Positions 15,891-26,870 are shown, counted from the stretch's first letter. The stretch: DNA of 64,000 bases from Glutamicibacter arilaitensis Re117 (GCF_000197735.1 NC_014550.1:2728001-2792000), one strand, 5' to 3'. The notes: generated by a model from the sequence alone, not told the origin. Numbers and translations are program-made.

Positions 15891-18044
15891 ATGACTCCTG
15901 AATCGTTGACTGCCAATCCTCCGCGTGCCGCGAAGCTGCCCACCACCCGCAGCTTCCACGGCGATGACTTCGTTGACAACTACGAGTGGTTGCGCGAGAA
16001 AACCAGCCCAGAAGTACTTGCGCATCTGGCCGCAGAAAATGAATACACCGATGCCGTCGCAGCGCATCAGCAGCCGCTGCGGGACGCGCTGTTCAACGAG
16101 ATCAAGGCGCGCACCGTGGAAACCGATTTGTCGGTTCCCGTACGTCGACGCGGCTGGTGGTACTTCACCCGTTCAGCCGAAGGCAAGCCGTACACCGTCC
16201 AATGCCGCGTCAAGGCCGTGGACACCGAGGACCAGGTAGCCAACTGGACTCCCCCGGTCATCGATGCCCAGAACGCATTGCCCGCAGAAGAGGTGCTGCT
16301 TGATGGCAATGCGCTAGCCGAAGGCCAGCCGTTCTTCTCCCTGGGCGGGATGGCCCTGAATGAGGAAGGCAACCTGCTCGCCTACTGCGTGGACAACGCC
16401 GGCGATGAGCGGTTCACCTTGTACATCAAGGACCTGGAAACAGGCCAGCTGCTGGCTGACACCATTGAAGGCGTGTTCTACGGGATTGCTTTCTCCCCTG
16501 ATTCCTCAACCGTCTTCTACACCGTGGTTGACCAGACCTGGCGTCCGCACCAGATCCGTGCGCACCGGTTGGGCACCAGCCCGGCCGAAGACAAGATCGT
16601 CTTCGAAGAAAATGACCCGGGCATGTGGCTGGGCTTCGACTTGAGCCCGGATCGCAAGACCCTGATGATTTCCAGCGGCAACTCCGAATACGCCGAGACC
16701 AGCATCCTGGATCTGACCGCTCCTGCAGCAGAGGTAACCCTGCTGGTGCCACGCACCTTGCGCATCTTGCACGGAGTGGATCTGATGCCTGGAACCAATC
16801 AGGCATTGATCACCCATGACCATCAGGCACCGAACAACATGGTGTCGCTGGCGAGCCTGGATGAGCTGGGCGCGGACACCGACCCAGCCACGTGGCAGAC
16901 CGTGGTGGCCCATGAAGATACTGTCAAGGTCGAGGGCACCGCACTGACCGGAACCCACGTGGTGCTTTCGGTTCGCCGCGATACCTGCGAGCGCGTACAG
17001 CTCATCGCCTTGGACGGATTGGGCACTAAGGCTCAGCAGCCAGCGATTGAACCGGATTTCGACGATGAGCTGTTCACCGCCTCGGCCACCTTCGCCGAAC
17101 TCGATGCTCCACTGATCCGAATCGGCTATACCGCGGACTTCACCCCGGCACGCGTCTACGACCTGTGGCTGGCGGACCAGTCGCTGGTGCTGCGCAAGCA
17201 GACCCCGGTCAATGACTTTGATCCAGCCAAGTACCTGTCCACCCGCGATTGGGCCACGGCCGCTGATGGCACCAAGATTCCGCTGACCATCATGCGCCGG
17301 GCAGATCTGGATATCTCGGTTCCGCAACCGGTGCTGATCTACGGGTACGGTTCCTACGAGGCTTCGATGGACCCCGGGTTCGGCATCCCGCGGCTGAGCG
17401 TGCTTGATCGCGGCGTGGCCTTTGTCATTGCCCACGTACGCGGTGGCGGCGAGCTGGGCCGCGACTGGTACCTGCAGGGCAAGAAGCTGAATAAGAAGAA
17501 CACCTTCACCGACTTCATCGACTCCACCCAGCACCTGATCGATTCCGGCGTCGCCGATCCGCAGCGCATTGTCGCCTTGGGCGGTTCAGCCGGTGGCTTG
17601 CTGATGGGTGCCATCGCGAACCTGGCGCCGCAGCTGTACACCGCGATCATCGCGCAGGTGCCATTCGTCGATGCCCTGACCTCCATCTTGGATCCAGAGC
17701 TTCCGCTCTCGGCCCTTGAATGGGAAGAATGGGGCAACCCGATTGAGAGCAAACAGGTGTATGACTACATGAAGTCCTACTCCCCCTACGAAAACGTCAC
17801 CGCGCAGAACTACCCGAAGATCGCTGCGGTCACCTCGCTCAATGACACCCGTGTACTGTATGTGGAACCGGCCAAGTGGGTGGCCAAGCTGCGTGAAATC
17901 GGCGCCGGGGATGCCCCGATCGTGCTGAAGACCGAAATGGATGGCGGCCATGGCGGCGCGTCGGGACGCTACGAGTCCTGGAAGGCTCGTGCCTGGGACT
18001 ACGCCTTCGCCCTGGACGCCTTGGGATGCACCGAAGAAATCTAG
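15891..18044 (+). CDS. ptrB: Oligopeptidase B / protease II (S9A prolyl-oligopeptidase family)
   Basis: Cytosolic serine peptidase that trims short peptides, typically after Arg/Lys. From ATG 15891 (with GGGG just upstream) it has 717 residues; a TTG-initiated longer reading is rejected. The N-terminal beta-propeller covers about 1-430. The C-terminal alpha/beta-hydrolase domain has Ser566 (GGSAGGLLMG), Asp652 (SLNDTRV) and His687 (DGGHGGASGR) in the family order, and VRGGGELGRDWY, a hallmark of oligopeptidase B and prolyl oligopeptidase. It is followed 21 bases later by the GNAT-GrpB gene, probably cotranscribed. Confidence 0.93.
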   Translation: MTPESLTANPPRAAKLPTTRSFHGDDFVDNYEWLREKTSPEVLAHLAAENEYTDAVAAHQQPLRDALFNEIKARTVETDLSVPVRRRGWWYFTRSAEGKPYTVQCRVKAVDTEDQVANWTPPVIDAQNALPAEEVLLDGNALAEGQPFFSLGGMALNEEGNLLAYCVDNAGDERFTLYIKDLETGQLLADTIEGVFYGIAFSPDSSTVFYTVVDQTWRPHQIRAHRLGTSPAEDKIVFEENDPGMWLGFDLSPDRKTLMISSGNSEYAETSILDLTAPAAEVTLLVPRTLRILHGVDLMPGTNQALITHDHQAPNNMVSLASLDELGADTDPATWQTVVAHEDTVKVEGTALTGTHVVLSVRRDTCERVQLIALDGLGTKAQQPAIEPDFDDELFTASATFAELDAPLIRIGYTADFTPARVYDLWLADQSLVLRKQTPVNDFDPAKYLSTRDWATAADGTKIPLTIMRRADLDISVPQPVLIYGYGSYEASMDPGFGIPRLSVLDRGVAFVIAHVRGGGELGRDWYLQGKKLNKKNTFTDFIDSTQHLIDSGVADPQRIVALGGSAGGLLMGAIANLAPQLYTAIIAQVPFVDALTSILDPELPLSALEWEEWGNPIESKQVYDYMKSYSPYENVTAQNYPKIAAVTSLNDTRVLYVEPAKWVAKLREIGAGDAPIVLKTEMDGGHGGASGRYESWKARAWDYAFALDALGCTEEI

Positions 18045-18065
18045 CTAGCTAAGGAAACGGCGGCC

Positions 18066-19079
18066 ATGCACCATATCAACATCAGCGACTACCGCAACGA
18101 TCCGGCGGTACGCCAGCTGCTGGTGCTGGCCGCCGAACCTGCCAACGAGCAGGAGCTTGAAGCACTGCTCGATGAATGCGAGAACCTGCAGGTTCTTGTC
18201 CAGGCCGCTGCCACTGGCCAGATCGTGGCGCTGGTCGTCTATCGGCACAGCGACGAATACGCGCTATGCGTTGAATATCTGGCAGTTGACGGCTCCCACG
18301 AGCACCAGGGCCTGGGCCGGGCGCTGCTCTTCGAGCTTCGCGACAGCCAGAAGAAAATTCTTTGGGCCACCACCGCAGCTGATGCGGTTGGTTTCTACCG
18401 TGCCATCGGCTGCGTCGTTTCCGCATCCTCCACCGATCCGAGATGGCCGGATGCTGCACGCTTCTTGTGCACCCTGCCCTATTTCCCGCTGCTCAACAGC
18501 CAGCCCGAGGAAGACCCCGAATATGAGGCGGTGGGCGGCGAACTGTTGCGCGGCCTGATCGAGATTGCTGAACCATCGCCGCACTGGGTCCCGGATTTCC
18601 TCGCCCTGCACGCGTGCCTCGCCCAAGCGCTGGGCTCAACTGCGCTGGCTATTGAGCACACCGGTTCAACGTCAGTTCCCGGCTTGCCTGCCAAACCCAT
18701 CATCGATGTGATTTTGCTGGTTCCCGATGCGAACCAAGAGAACGCCTATGTTCCGGCGCTGGAGTCTGCCGGCCTGGTCCTCTGGCACAGGGAACCTGGA
18801 TGGTACGGCCACCGCATGCTAAAGCCTGCAGCAAATTCGGGATTGGCCGATGCCAATATCCATGTCTTCAGCGCGGGAAGCCCCGAGTATCTGCGGCACC
18901 TGATTTTTCGCGAGCACCTGAAACAAAATGAAGCGGACAGGACGGCATACGCCGCAATTAAACGGGAAGCTGCATGCGCACTGGCTGCTGCTGACGGAGC
19001 AAATGGTCTGGTCATGGACTATAACCGGATCAAAGAGCCTTTCATCCGCTCGGTTCACGACCGGATTTTCGCTGGCTGA
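18066..19079 (+). CDS. GNAT acetyltransferase - GrpB (UPF0157) fusion protein
   Basis: Two domains in one 337-residue chain. Residues 1-140 resemble a GNAT N-acetyltransferase: VEYLAVDGSHEHQGLGRALL contains the acetyl-CoA loop (Q81-x-x-G-R), and AVGFYRAIGC is the usual final helix. Residues 150-337 are a GrpB/UPF0157 domain of the nucleotidyltransferase fold with the motif EHTGSTSVPGLPAKPIIDV (197-215). GrpB domains occur alone or fused to CoA-related enzymes, and their role is not firmly known. The gene follows oligopeptidase B closely. Substrate unknown. Confidence 0.83.
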   Translation: MHHINISDYRNDPAVRQLLVLAAEPANEQELEALLDECENLQVLVQAAATGQIVALVVYRHSDEYALCVEYLAVDGSHEHQGLGRALLFELRDSQKKILWATTAADAVGFYRAIGCVVSASSTDPRWPDAARFLCTLPYFPLLNSQPEEDPEYEAVGGELLRGLIEIAEPSPHWVPDFLALHACLAQALGSTALAIEHTGSTSVPGLPAKPIIDVILLVPDANQENAYVPALESAGLVLWHREPGWYGHRMLKPAANSGLADANIHVFSAGSPEYLRHLIFREHLKQNEADRTAYAAIKREAACALAAADGANGLVMDYNRIKEPFIRSVHDRIFAG

Positions 19080-19130
19080 AACAGTACCGCGAATCCACTG
19101 GTGCAACTTGACTTAGCTCACATAATGTTA

Positions 19131-19152
19131 TTACCTAATGATCGTTCGGTAA
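19131..19152. promoter_or_regulatory. PaaR-type operator in front of paaI-paaK-paaR
   Basis: Imperfect dyad with outer arms TTACC / GGTAA around TAATGATCGTTC, placed 21 bases upstream of the paaI start. It aligns with the three other paa operators and matches the right half (CGTTCGGTAA) best. It probably makes PaaR autoregulatory, since paaR is third in this operon. Confidence 0.7.
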
Positions 19153-19173
19153 ATAATTCGGCGAAGGAAGACG

Positions 19174-19620
19174 ATGAGCGAAACGCAAGTAGGGAATACG
19201 GTCCCACACGCCATTCTCCACAATGACTACGCGACCCAGTGGATGGGAATCGAAGTCGTCGAGGTCTCCGATGGGCACGCAGTCATCACGATGACGCTGC
19301 GCCAGGAAATGCTCAACGGCTTTGGTATTGGCCACGGTGGCATGATCTTCGCTTTAGCAGACACGGCATTTGCGTTGACCTGCAATCCGCAGGATGGCTC
19401 CGATGAGACCATCACGGTCGCTTCGGGCGCTGACGTCAACTTCCTCAAGCCAGCAATTCCCGGACGAGTGCTGACCGCCACCGGCAACCGAGTCTCGCAG
19501 CAAGGACGCAGCGGGATCTATGACATCACGGTGACCCAGCCAGCGGCCGACGGCTCAATTGAAACCGTGGCGCAGTTCCGCGGACGTTCGCGCACGGTCC
19601 CAAAGCCTCAAAGCCGCTAA
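19174..19620 (+). CDS. paaI: Phenylacetic-acid pathway thioesterase PaaI
   Basis: Hotdog-fold acyl-CoA thioesterase, 148 aa, that rescues CoA from dead-end phenylacetate intermediates. The family core LNGFGIGHGGMIFALADTAF carries the HGG turn and the catalytic Asp in the long helix. Start ATG 19174 with GAAGGAAG upstream. It begins the paaI-paaK-paaR operon; the PaaR-type site upstream suggests induction together with the catabolic genes. Confidence 0.92.
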   Translation: MSETQVGNTVPHAILHNDYATQWMGIEVVEVSDGHAVITMTLRQEMLNGFGIGHGGMIFALADTAFALTCNPQDGSDETITVASGADVNFLKPAIPGRVLTATGNRVSQQGRSGIYDITVTQPAADGSIETVAQFRGRSRTVPKPQSR

Positions 19621-19652
19621 GCACCCAGCCCACTCCACACGAAAGTTTCAGC

Positions 19653-20972
19653 ATGTCTCAGAACACCGACCGCGACAGCCTTCCGAATCCGCTTGATCCA
19701 GAAGAGAGCATGAGCCGCGAGCAGATCGAAGCGATCCAGCTGACCCGCCTGAAGGAAACGCTGCACCATGCTTATAACAACGTGCCGTACTACACGGCGA
19801 AGTACGATGCCGCTGGGGTGCACCCGGATGATCTGAAAGAACTGGCCGATCTGGCCAAGTTCCCGTTCACCGACAAAGAAGACCTGCGCAAGAACTACCC
19901 CTTCGGCATGTTCGCGGTACCGCAGCATGAGATCGCCCGCATCCATGCCTCCTCTGGCACCACCGGGCAGCCGACCGTGGTCGGCTACACCAAGCAGGAC
20001 TTGGAAGACTGGGCCAAGCTCGGCGCCCGCTGCCTGCGCATGGCCGGCGTGAAGCCAGGCTGGAAGGTACACAACGCCTACGGCTACGGCCTGTTCACCG
20101 GCGGCCTCGGTGCCCACGCGGCAGCTGAATACCTCGGTGCCACCGTCATTCCGATGTCCGGCGGACAGACCGACAAGCAGATTTCCCTGATCCAGGACTT
20201 CGAGCCGGATGCTATCTTGTGCACCCCGACCTACCTGCTGACCATTGGCGATGCCATGCAGCGCAAGGGCCTGGACCCTCGTGCCACCTCGCTGAAGGTT
20301 GCCGTGCTCGGCGCGGAACCGTGGACCGAGGAAATGCGCCACGAGCTGGAAGAGATGTTCAACATCACCGCTTGCGACATCTACGGCCTGTCCGAAGTCA
20401 TGGGCCCTGGCGTGGCTGGCGAGAACGGCGAACGCAAGGACGGCAGCCACATCTGGGAAGACCACTTCCGCCCAGAAATCATTGACGCCTTCGACGAGAC
20501 CAAGGTGCTGCCGGACGGCGAACACGGCGAGCTGGTCTTCACCTCGCTGACCAAGCAGGCACTGCCAATCATCCGCTACCGCACCCATGATCTGACCCGC
20601 CTGATGCCAGGTACCTCCCGCCCAGGTCACCGTCGCATGGGCCGGATCACCGGACGCAGCGATGACATGATCATCCTGCGCGGGGTGAACCTGTTCCCAA
20701 GCCAGATCGAGGAATTGATCCTGAAGGTGCCATCGCTTTCGCCGCACTTCCAGCTCATCCTTTCCCGTCCAGACCGCATGGACCAGCTGGCAGTGAAGGT
20801 GGAGCGCCGCATGGATGCCTCATCCGGGGACGCCGCCAACGGGGCCAAGGAGCTGGCCAAGCTGATCAAGATCCACGTCGGTTCTTCCTGCGCCATCGAC
20901 GTGGTCGAGCCAGAATCCTTGGAGCGTTCCTTGGGCAAGCTCAAGCGCATCTTTGATCTGCGCAACAGCTAA
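19653..20972 (+). CDS. paaK: Phenylacetate-CoA ligase PaaK
   Basis: Activates phenylacetate to phenylacetyl-CoA with ATP, the entry step of the pathway. The 439 residues show the ANL P-loop SSGTTGQP (100-107), the pocket segment YGLSEVMGPGVAGE, YRTHDLTRLMPG and the hinge GRITGRSDDMIILRGVNLFP that precedes the C-terminal domain. The length and the short N-terminus are typical of PaaK rather than of acyl-CoA synthetases. It lies 32 bases after paaI and 31 before paaR. Confidence 0.96.
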   Translation: MSQNTDRDSLPNPLDPEESMSREQIEAIQLTRLKETLHHAYNNVPYYTAKYDAAGVHPDDLKELADLAKFPFTDKEDLRKNYPFGMFAVPQHEIARIHASSGTTGQPTVVGYTKQDLEDWAKLGARCLRMAGVKPGWKVHNAYGYGLFTGGLGAHAAAEYLGATVIPMSGGQTDKQISLIQDFEPDAILCTPTYLLTIGDAMQRKGLDPRATSLKVAVLGAEPWTEEMRHELEEMFNITACDIYGLSEVMGPGVAGENGERKDGSHIWEDHFRPEIIDAFDETKVLPDGEHGELVFTSLTKQALPIIRYRTHDLTRLMPGTSRPGHRRMGRITGRSDDMIILRGVNLFPSQIEELILKVPSLSPHFQLILSRPDRMDQLAVKVERRMDASSGDAANGAKELAKLIKIHVGSSCAIDVVEPESLERSLGKLKRIFDLRNS

Positions 20973-21003
20973 CCCAGTGAGCACATGGGATAATCGATAA
21001 ATC

Positions 21004-21621
21004 ATGGAAACTACCGATATTGTGAACCGTCCGGCCAAGCGTGGCCGCCCCGGGTACGACCAGGAAACCGTATTGCGCATTGCCGTAGAGGCATTCAACG
21101 AATACGGCTACGACGCGACCTCCATGGGCAAGCTCGCTGACCGGCTGGGTATCAGCAAGTCCGCGATTTACCACCACGTCCCTTCCAAAGAGGACCTGCT
21201 GCGTCTGGCGTTGGATGAAGCGCTCATTCCCCTGGAAGCGGTGATCGCCGAGGTCCGCTCCCATGAGGGCAGCGCCGATGAGCGTTTGGAATTCTTCTTG
21301 CGCGCTACCTTCCGGATCCTGTTGGCCAAGCGTTCCTACGTGACACTGCTGCTGCGCTTGCGCGGCAACACCGAACTGGAACGCCAAGCTCTTCAGCGCC
21401 GACGTGCGATGGACCGCCAGCTCGCTGAGCTGGTCACCGCAGCCCAATCCGACGGCAAGCTGCGCGCGGACTTGGAACCGCGGGCCACGGCCAGGTTGCT
21501 GTTCGGCCTGATCAACTCTGTAGTGGATTGGTACCGCGCTGACGGTCCGATTAACGGACCAGAATTGGAAGACCAAGCCATTTCATTGCTCTTCAACGGA
21601 TTGCACACCACAGCGGCTTAA
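21004..21621 (+). CDS. paaR: TetR-family repressor PaaR
   Basis: 205-residue TetR-type regulator. The DNA-binding helix-turn-helix is in residues 24-62 (VLRIAVEAFNEYGYDATSMG, LGISKSAIYHHVPSKEDLL) and the C-terminal ligand domain fits the TetR_C group found with PaaR. As third gene of paaI-paaK-paaR it is the best candidate to bind the four shared palindromes in this window; phenylacetyl-CoA is the known inducer in other PaaR systems. No good ribosome site is visible before ATG 21004, so expression may depend on coupling or be low. Confidence 0.88.
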   Translation: METTDIVNRPAKRGRPGYDQETVLRIAVEAFNEYGYDATSMGKLADRLGISKSAIYHHVPSKEDLLRLALDEALIPLEAVIAEVRSHEGSADERLEFFLRATFRILLAKRSYVTLLLRLRGNTELERQALQRRRAMDRQLAELVTAAQSDGKLRADLEPRATARLLFGLINSVVDWYRADGPINGPELEDQAISLLFNGLHTTAA

Positions 21622-21772
21622 TCGCTGGATTGCATCTTGCGCTGGCTCCCACCTGATCGGTGGGAGTCAGCGTCGTTTAAGCGTGCCACAGGGCAAGCGG
21701 CAATGTGGCGTATGCCTCCTTGTAATCTTGTCTTCCTCACAGAAATCACCGTTAGCATCGAAGGGGTGCCTC

Positions 21773-22552
21773 GTGCACCTGTCGTTGCCAATCGATCGAG
21801 TGAAGAGCACCGTGGATTCCTTCTTAGAAACCCTGTTCATGGCTACTGCAGACAGCGGTAGTTCCTATGTCCAGATCCTGCTGTCAGCCGCTAGCATGCT
21901 GCTAGTTTTCGTCTCCGCAATCCTTCTTGCGCACCGCAATGATTTGGGTTGGTGGACGCTGATCCTCTCGGTTTTCGTAGGACCCATGATCTCCGCATTG
22001 CAGTATGACCTGCTGGGCCTGATCTACGCGATCCCGTTGCTGCTCCTGCCGATTTTCGGCCTATGGCGTTTTTCGCAGTTCAAGCTCAACGGCAAGTTCA
22101 CTCGCGAAGTGACCAAGACCCCGGTCACCCTCTGGTCTGCCGTGGGCATGGTTGTCGGCTTGATCCTGCTGGTGGCCTTGCGCTTCGGCCCCTTCCTCTT
22201 CAACTCCGGCTTCTTGACCGCCACCCCGGAAGTCTGGGTGATGTATTTCGCTGACGCCGCCATTTTCGCTTCCTTCGTCATGATTGCGCGCGGCGTTCGC
22301 GAAGGCTGGCTGCTGCTGGCTGTGGCAGCTATCGCGGACCTGGTGGTGTACTTCTTGATTTCGCCAATGCTGGGCATGCTTGGCCTCTACGTCTTCATCG
22401 CCCTGGCCGCCGCGTACGGCTACTTTCTGTGGCGTGGCCTCCCTGCCCAGGCTGCCGAGCCGGTGCAGGTCGAGCTGGACGAGGAAGAGCTGGCCTTGCA
22501 AAAAGCCAAGCAGGCAACCTTGGACGAGCTGAATGCCAAAACCGAAAAGTAG
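21773..22552 (+). CDS. Predicted integral membrane protein, unknown function
   Basis: About 259 aa with seven hydrophobic segments between residues 20 and 225 and a charged, Glu/Lys-rich C-terminal tail (VQVELDEEELALQKAKQA). GTG 21773 is chosen because GAAGGGG lies six bases upstream; an internal ATG at 21839 is an alternative, and codons before 21773 have no ribosome site. The helix layout and the end of the membrane part (LGLYVFIALAAAYGYFLWRG) are faintly reminiscent of PnuC vitamin transporters, but no diagnostic motif supports this. It follows paaR by 151 bases and ends at a strong terminator. Confidence 0.65.
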   Translation: MHLSLPIDRVKSTVDSFLETLFMATADSGSSYVQILLSAASMLLVFVSAILLAHRNDLGWWTLILSVFVGPMISALQYDLLGLIYAIPLLLLPIFGLWRFSQFKLNGKFTREVTKTPVTLWSAVGMVVGLILLVALRFGPFLFNSGFLTATPEVWVMYFADAAIFASFVMIARGVREGWLLLAVAAIADLVVYFLISPMLGMLGLYVFIALAAAYGYFLWRGLPAQAAEPVQVELDEEELALQKAKQATLDELNAKTEK

Positions 22553-22563
22553 CTGAACCTAGA

Positions 22564-22599
22564 ATGATCCCGCCCCAGTGTGAACTGGGGCGGGATCAT
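22564..22599. terminator. Terminator between the membrane-protein gene and the amylase gene
   Basis: Perfect 16-base arms starting ATGATCCCGCCCC around GTGA, followed on the plus strand by TTTTTTT. It sits between convergent stops at 22552 and 22610. Confidence 0.93.
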
Positions 22600-22609
22600 T
22601 TTTTTGTGG

Positions 22610-24385
22610 CTAATTGCGCCAGCTGTCGTTCAGGTTCAGGGAACCGTCCGCATTCACGGTCGCGATGCGGTTGGCCCCTGATTCCCACGTGGCATTGCCG
22701 CTCTGGTCGTACTTGACGTACTTGTATTCGAACTGCGTTCCTGCCGGAAGGTCCACCGTTCCGCTCCAGCTCGGGTAGCTGGCAGCTGATAGCTGTGGCG
22801 CCTTGGCCGGATCCCAGCTGCCTAGTTCCGGCTGGTTGCCGACGATGCGGATGTTCTGCCCCATGACGGTTTGGGCGGTGACCGCGACGCTGACATCAGC
22901 GGTGTCCTCGACCGGATCCGGCGTTCCTGATCCGCCATCGGATACGCCACCGATGTGCAGGGCCAAGGCACCGTAGGCAGGCAGTGTCGCGGTGAACTTG
23001 CCGTCGGCGCCCACAGTGATGGTCTTCGAGCAATCGCCTCCGGACACCACGTCACAATAGGTGCCACCGGCCAGCGAGCTGGTGTATTCGCGGGTGGTTG
23101 CCGCCGAGGTGTTGTTGATGGCTACGAAGCCCTTATTGCCGCGGCCGTATGCGATCTGGTTGCCGCCATCGTCCCACCAATTGCTGACAGCCGCGTCGCC
23201 GACGGCGTTGTTGAAGCCCACCATTCCGGTGATTTCATCTTGCCGCTGTTCGCAGGTCCAGGCGGAGGAGTCGCAGTCGGCATTGGGTACCGATGCGTCA
23301 CTGGCGCCCGGAGCGCCTGCATCCTTGTCGGTGAACGCGAATCCGGAATACACGGTGGGTGACCCGTAGGGCCAGGACAGCATGAAAACATTGCCCAGCA
23401 GGTACTTGGCGCCCCACTTGTAGTTCATGGATTCGCCGTTGCGTTCGGTGTCGTGGTTGGTGACAAAAACCCCGGCCCGGTCACTGGTGAGCTTGCCGTC
23501 GCCGATGAAGCGCAAGTTGGCGATTTGCGCGTCGAAATCATGCTTGAGCTGTCGCGAGTAGTCGAATTCGTGCGAGTCGCCGCTGCCGAGGTACTCGCTT
23601 TCCTGGATCGGTTCACCCGACGCCCCGATCACCTCGTGCACCCAGTACACGCCGGGGTTCTTCATCTTGGATTTGATGCCTTCGAGGTCCGTTGCGGGCA
23701 TGTGCTTCGAGGCATCGATGCGGAATCCGGATACCCCAAGCGAGACGAGGTCATCGAGATAGTCGGCGATGTTTTGCTGGACGTAGCTGCTGGAGGTTTT
23801 CAGATCCTGCAAGCCCACGAGGCGGCAGTGCTGCACTTGCCAGCGGTCGGCATAGTTGGTGATGTTGGTGCGGCAATCGTTGAAGTCCTGGGCCGAATAC
23901 TCTGGGAAGTTGTCATCGGAGAAAGCCGAGCCTGCGGTTCCAGTACCGGTCTGCCCGGCTCCGGTCATGTGATTGACCACGGCGTCTGCGATCACTTTCA
24001 CGCCTGCGTCGTTGCAGCTTTTGACCATGGCGGAGAATTCCTCGCGGTTGCCCAGTTTCGAGTCCACCTTGTAGCTCACCGGCTGGTATGAGGTCCACCA
24101 TGCAGTGCCGCGCAGGTGCTCAGCTGGAGGCGAGACCTGGACGTAGCCATATCCTGCTGGGCCGATGCTGGACTCGCATTCCTGGGCTACCGAATTCCAG
24201 TTCCATTGGAACAGGTTGAGGATGACATCCTTGCCGTCGTTGGATGGGGTGGCGGCTTGGGCGGGTGCTGCGAACAACGGTGCGGCGAGCAGGGCGAGCG
24301 AGGCGCCGAGTGCTGCCACCGGCTTCACCGTCCTGGCTCCGTGCCGGCGTTGTGTTGATTTGGCGCGTGATGGCAAAAGTTCCAC
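22610..24385 (-). CDS. Secreted alpha-amylase (GH13) with C-terminal CBM20
   Basis: Extracellular endo-amylase hydrolysing alpha-1,4-glucans. GTG 24385 is chosen as start because AAGGAG lies seven bases upstream; 591 aa. A Sec signal peptide with Arg/Lys-rich n-region ends near AQA (44). The GH13 barrel carries nucleophile D224 (GFRIDASKH), acid/base E251 (WVHEVIG) and stabiliser D312 (TNHDTER), plus DAVVNHM (134-140). After a C-terminal beta domain and a short linker (GGSGTPDPVEDT) a starch-binding CBM20 occupies about 497-591. Two LacI-type operator sequences upstream suggest catabolite or maltose control. Confidence 0.95.
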   Translation of the reverse strand: MELLPSRAKSTQRRHGARTVKPVAALGASLALLAAPLFAAPAQAATPSNDGKDVILNLFQWNWNSVAQECESSIGPAGYGYVQVSPPAEHLRGTAWWTSYQPVSYKVDSKLGNREEFSAMVKSCNDAGVKVIADAVVNHMTGAGQTGTGTAGSAFSDDNFPEYSAQDFNDCRTNITNYADRWQVQHCRLVGLQDLKTSSSYVQQNIADYLDDLVSLGVSGFRIDASKHMPATDLEGIKSKMKNPGVYWVHEVIGASGEPIQESEYLGSGDSHEFDYSRQLKHDFDAQIANLRFIGDGKLTSDRAGVFVTNHDTERNGESMNYKWGAKYLLGNVFMLSWPYGSPTVYSGFAFTDKDAGAPGASDASVPNADCDSSAWTCEQRQDEITGMVGFNNAVGDAAVSNWWDDGGNQIAYGRGNKGFVAINNTSAATTREYTSSLAGGTYCDVVSGGDCSKTITVGADGKFTATLPAYGALALHIGGVSDGGSGTPDPVEDTADVSVAVTAQTVMGQNIRIVGNQPELGSWDPAKAPQLSAASYPSWSGTVDLPAGTQFEYKYVKYDQSGNATWESGANRIATVNADGSLNLNDSWRN

Positions 24386-24491
24386 AGAAAAACTCCTTAT
24401 GTTGTGATGATCGGGCTGCGATAGCTCGACGCGACAGCGTCGGGATCGCTCAACCACACGTTCCCCATCAACGTATGACCTGCGACACAAC

Positions 24492-24505
24492 TGTAAGCGT
24501 TTTCT
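24492..24505. promoter_or_regulatory. LacI/GalR-type (cre-like) operator, amylase-proximal
   Basis: TGTAAGCGTTTTCT matches 13 of 14 positions of the LacI-family consensus TGWAANCGNTNWCA. It lies 107 bases upstream of the amylase GTG. Actinobacterial amylase genes are known to be controlled by LacI-family MalR-type repressors; the regulator itself is not in this window. Confidence 0.6.
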
Positions 24506-24610
24506 TAGCTCTCTCCAATGAGTAAATTTCTGTAAATACATTAAACCCGCGAAACTGTCCGCATAAATTGCCCTAAAATTTTTTCACTCCGCGTCAAATC
24601 TTGCCAAAAT

Positions 24611-24624
24611 TGGAAACGCTTTCA
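24611..24624. promoter_or_regulatory. LacI/GalR-type (cre-like) operator, amylase-distal
   Basis: TGGAAACGCTTTCA matches 13 of 14 positions of TGWAANCGNTNWCA and is nearly palindromic (GAAA-CG-CTTTC). Its centre is 119 bases from the proximal site, so looping or dual occupancy is possible. Confidence 0.6.
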
Positions 24625-24663
24625 TAGATATCCGGCAAAGCTGTCCTGGCTCCGAGCACGCAA

Positions 24664-24698
24664 AAGGGTGGATGCCGTGGTTGACGGCATCCACCCTT
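24664..24698 (-). terminator. Intrinsic terminator of paaZ
   Basis: Perfect 14-base arms AAGGGTGGATGCCG / CGGCATCCACCCTT, followed on the minus strand by TTTTGCG. It begins 15 bases after the paaZ stop. Confidence 0.9.
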
Positions 24699-24712
24699 GC
24701 TGAAGTTGCGTT

Positions 24713-26842
<2,130 letters not shown>

Positions 26843-26848
26843 AATTCC

Positions 26849-26870
26849 TTCCTGAACGGTCGGTCAGTAT
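26849..26870. promoter_or_regulatory. PaaR-type operator overlapping the paaZ translation start region
   Basis: Core 16-mer CTGAACGGTCGGTCAG (26852-26867) reads CTGACCGACCGTTCAG on the other strand, matching the paaA site. It lies immediately upstream of, and partly over, the AAGGAA ribosome site of paaZ. Confidence 0.72.

Larger units (their letters stand above)
24386..24712. other. 327-base gene-free region between amylase and paaZ
   Basis: Holds the amylase ribosome site and promoter area, two LacI-type operator sequences (24492-24505, 24611-24624) and the paaZ terminator (24664-24698). It is AT-rich relative to its neighbours. No ORF or RNA gene was seen. Confidence 0.8.
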
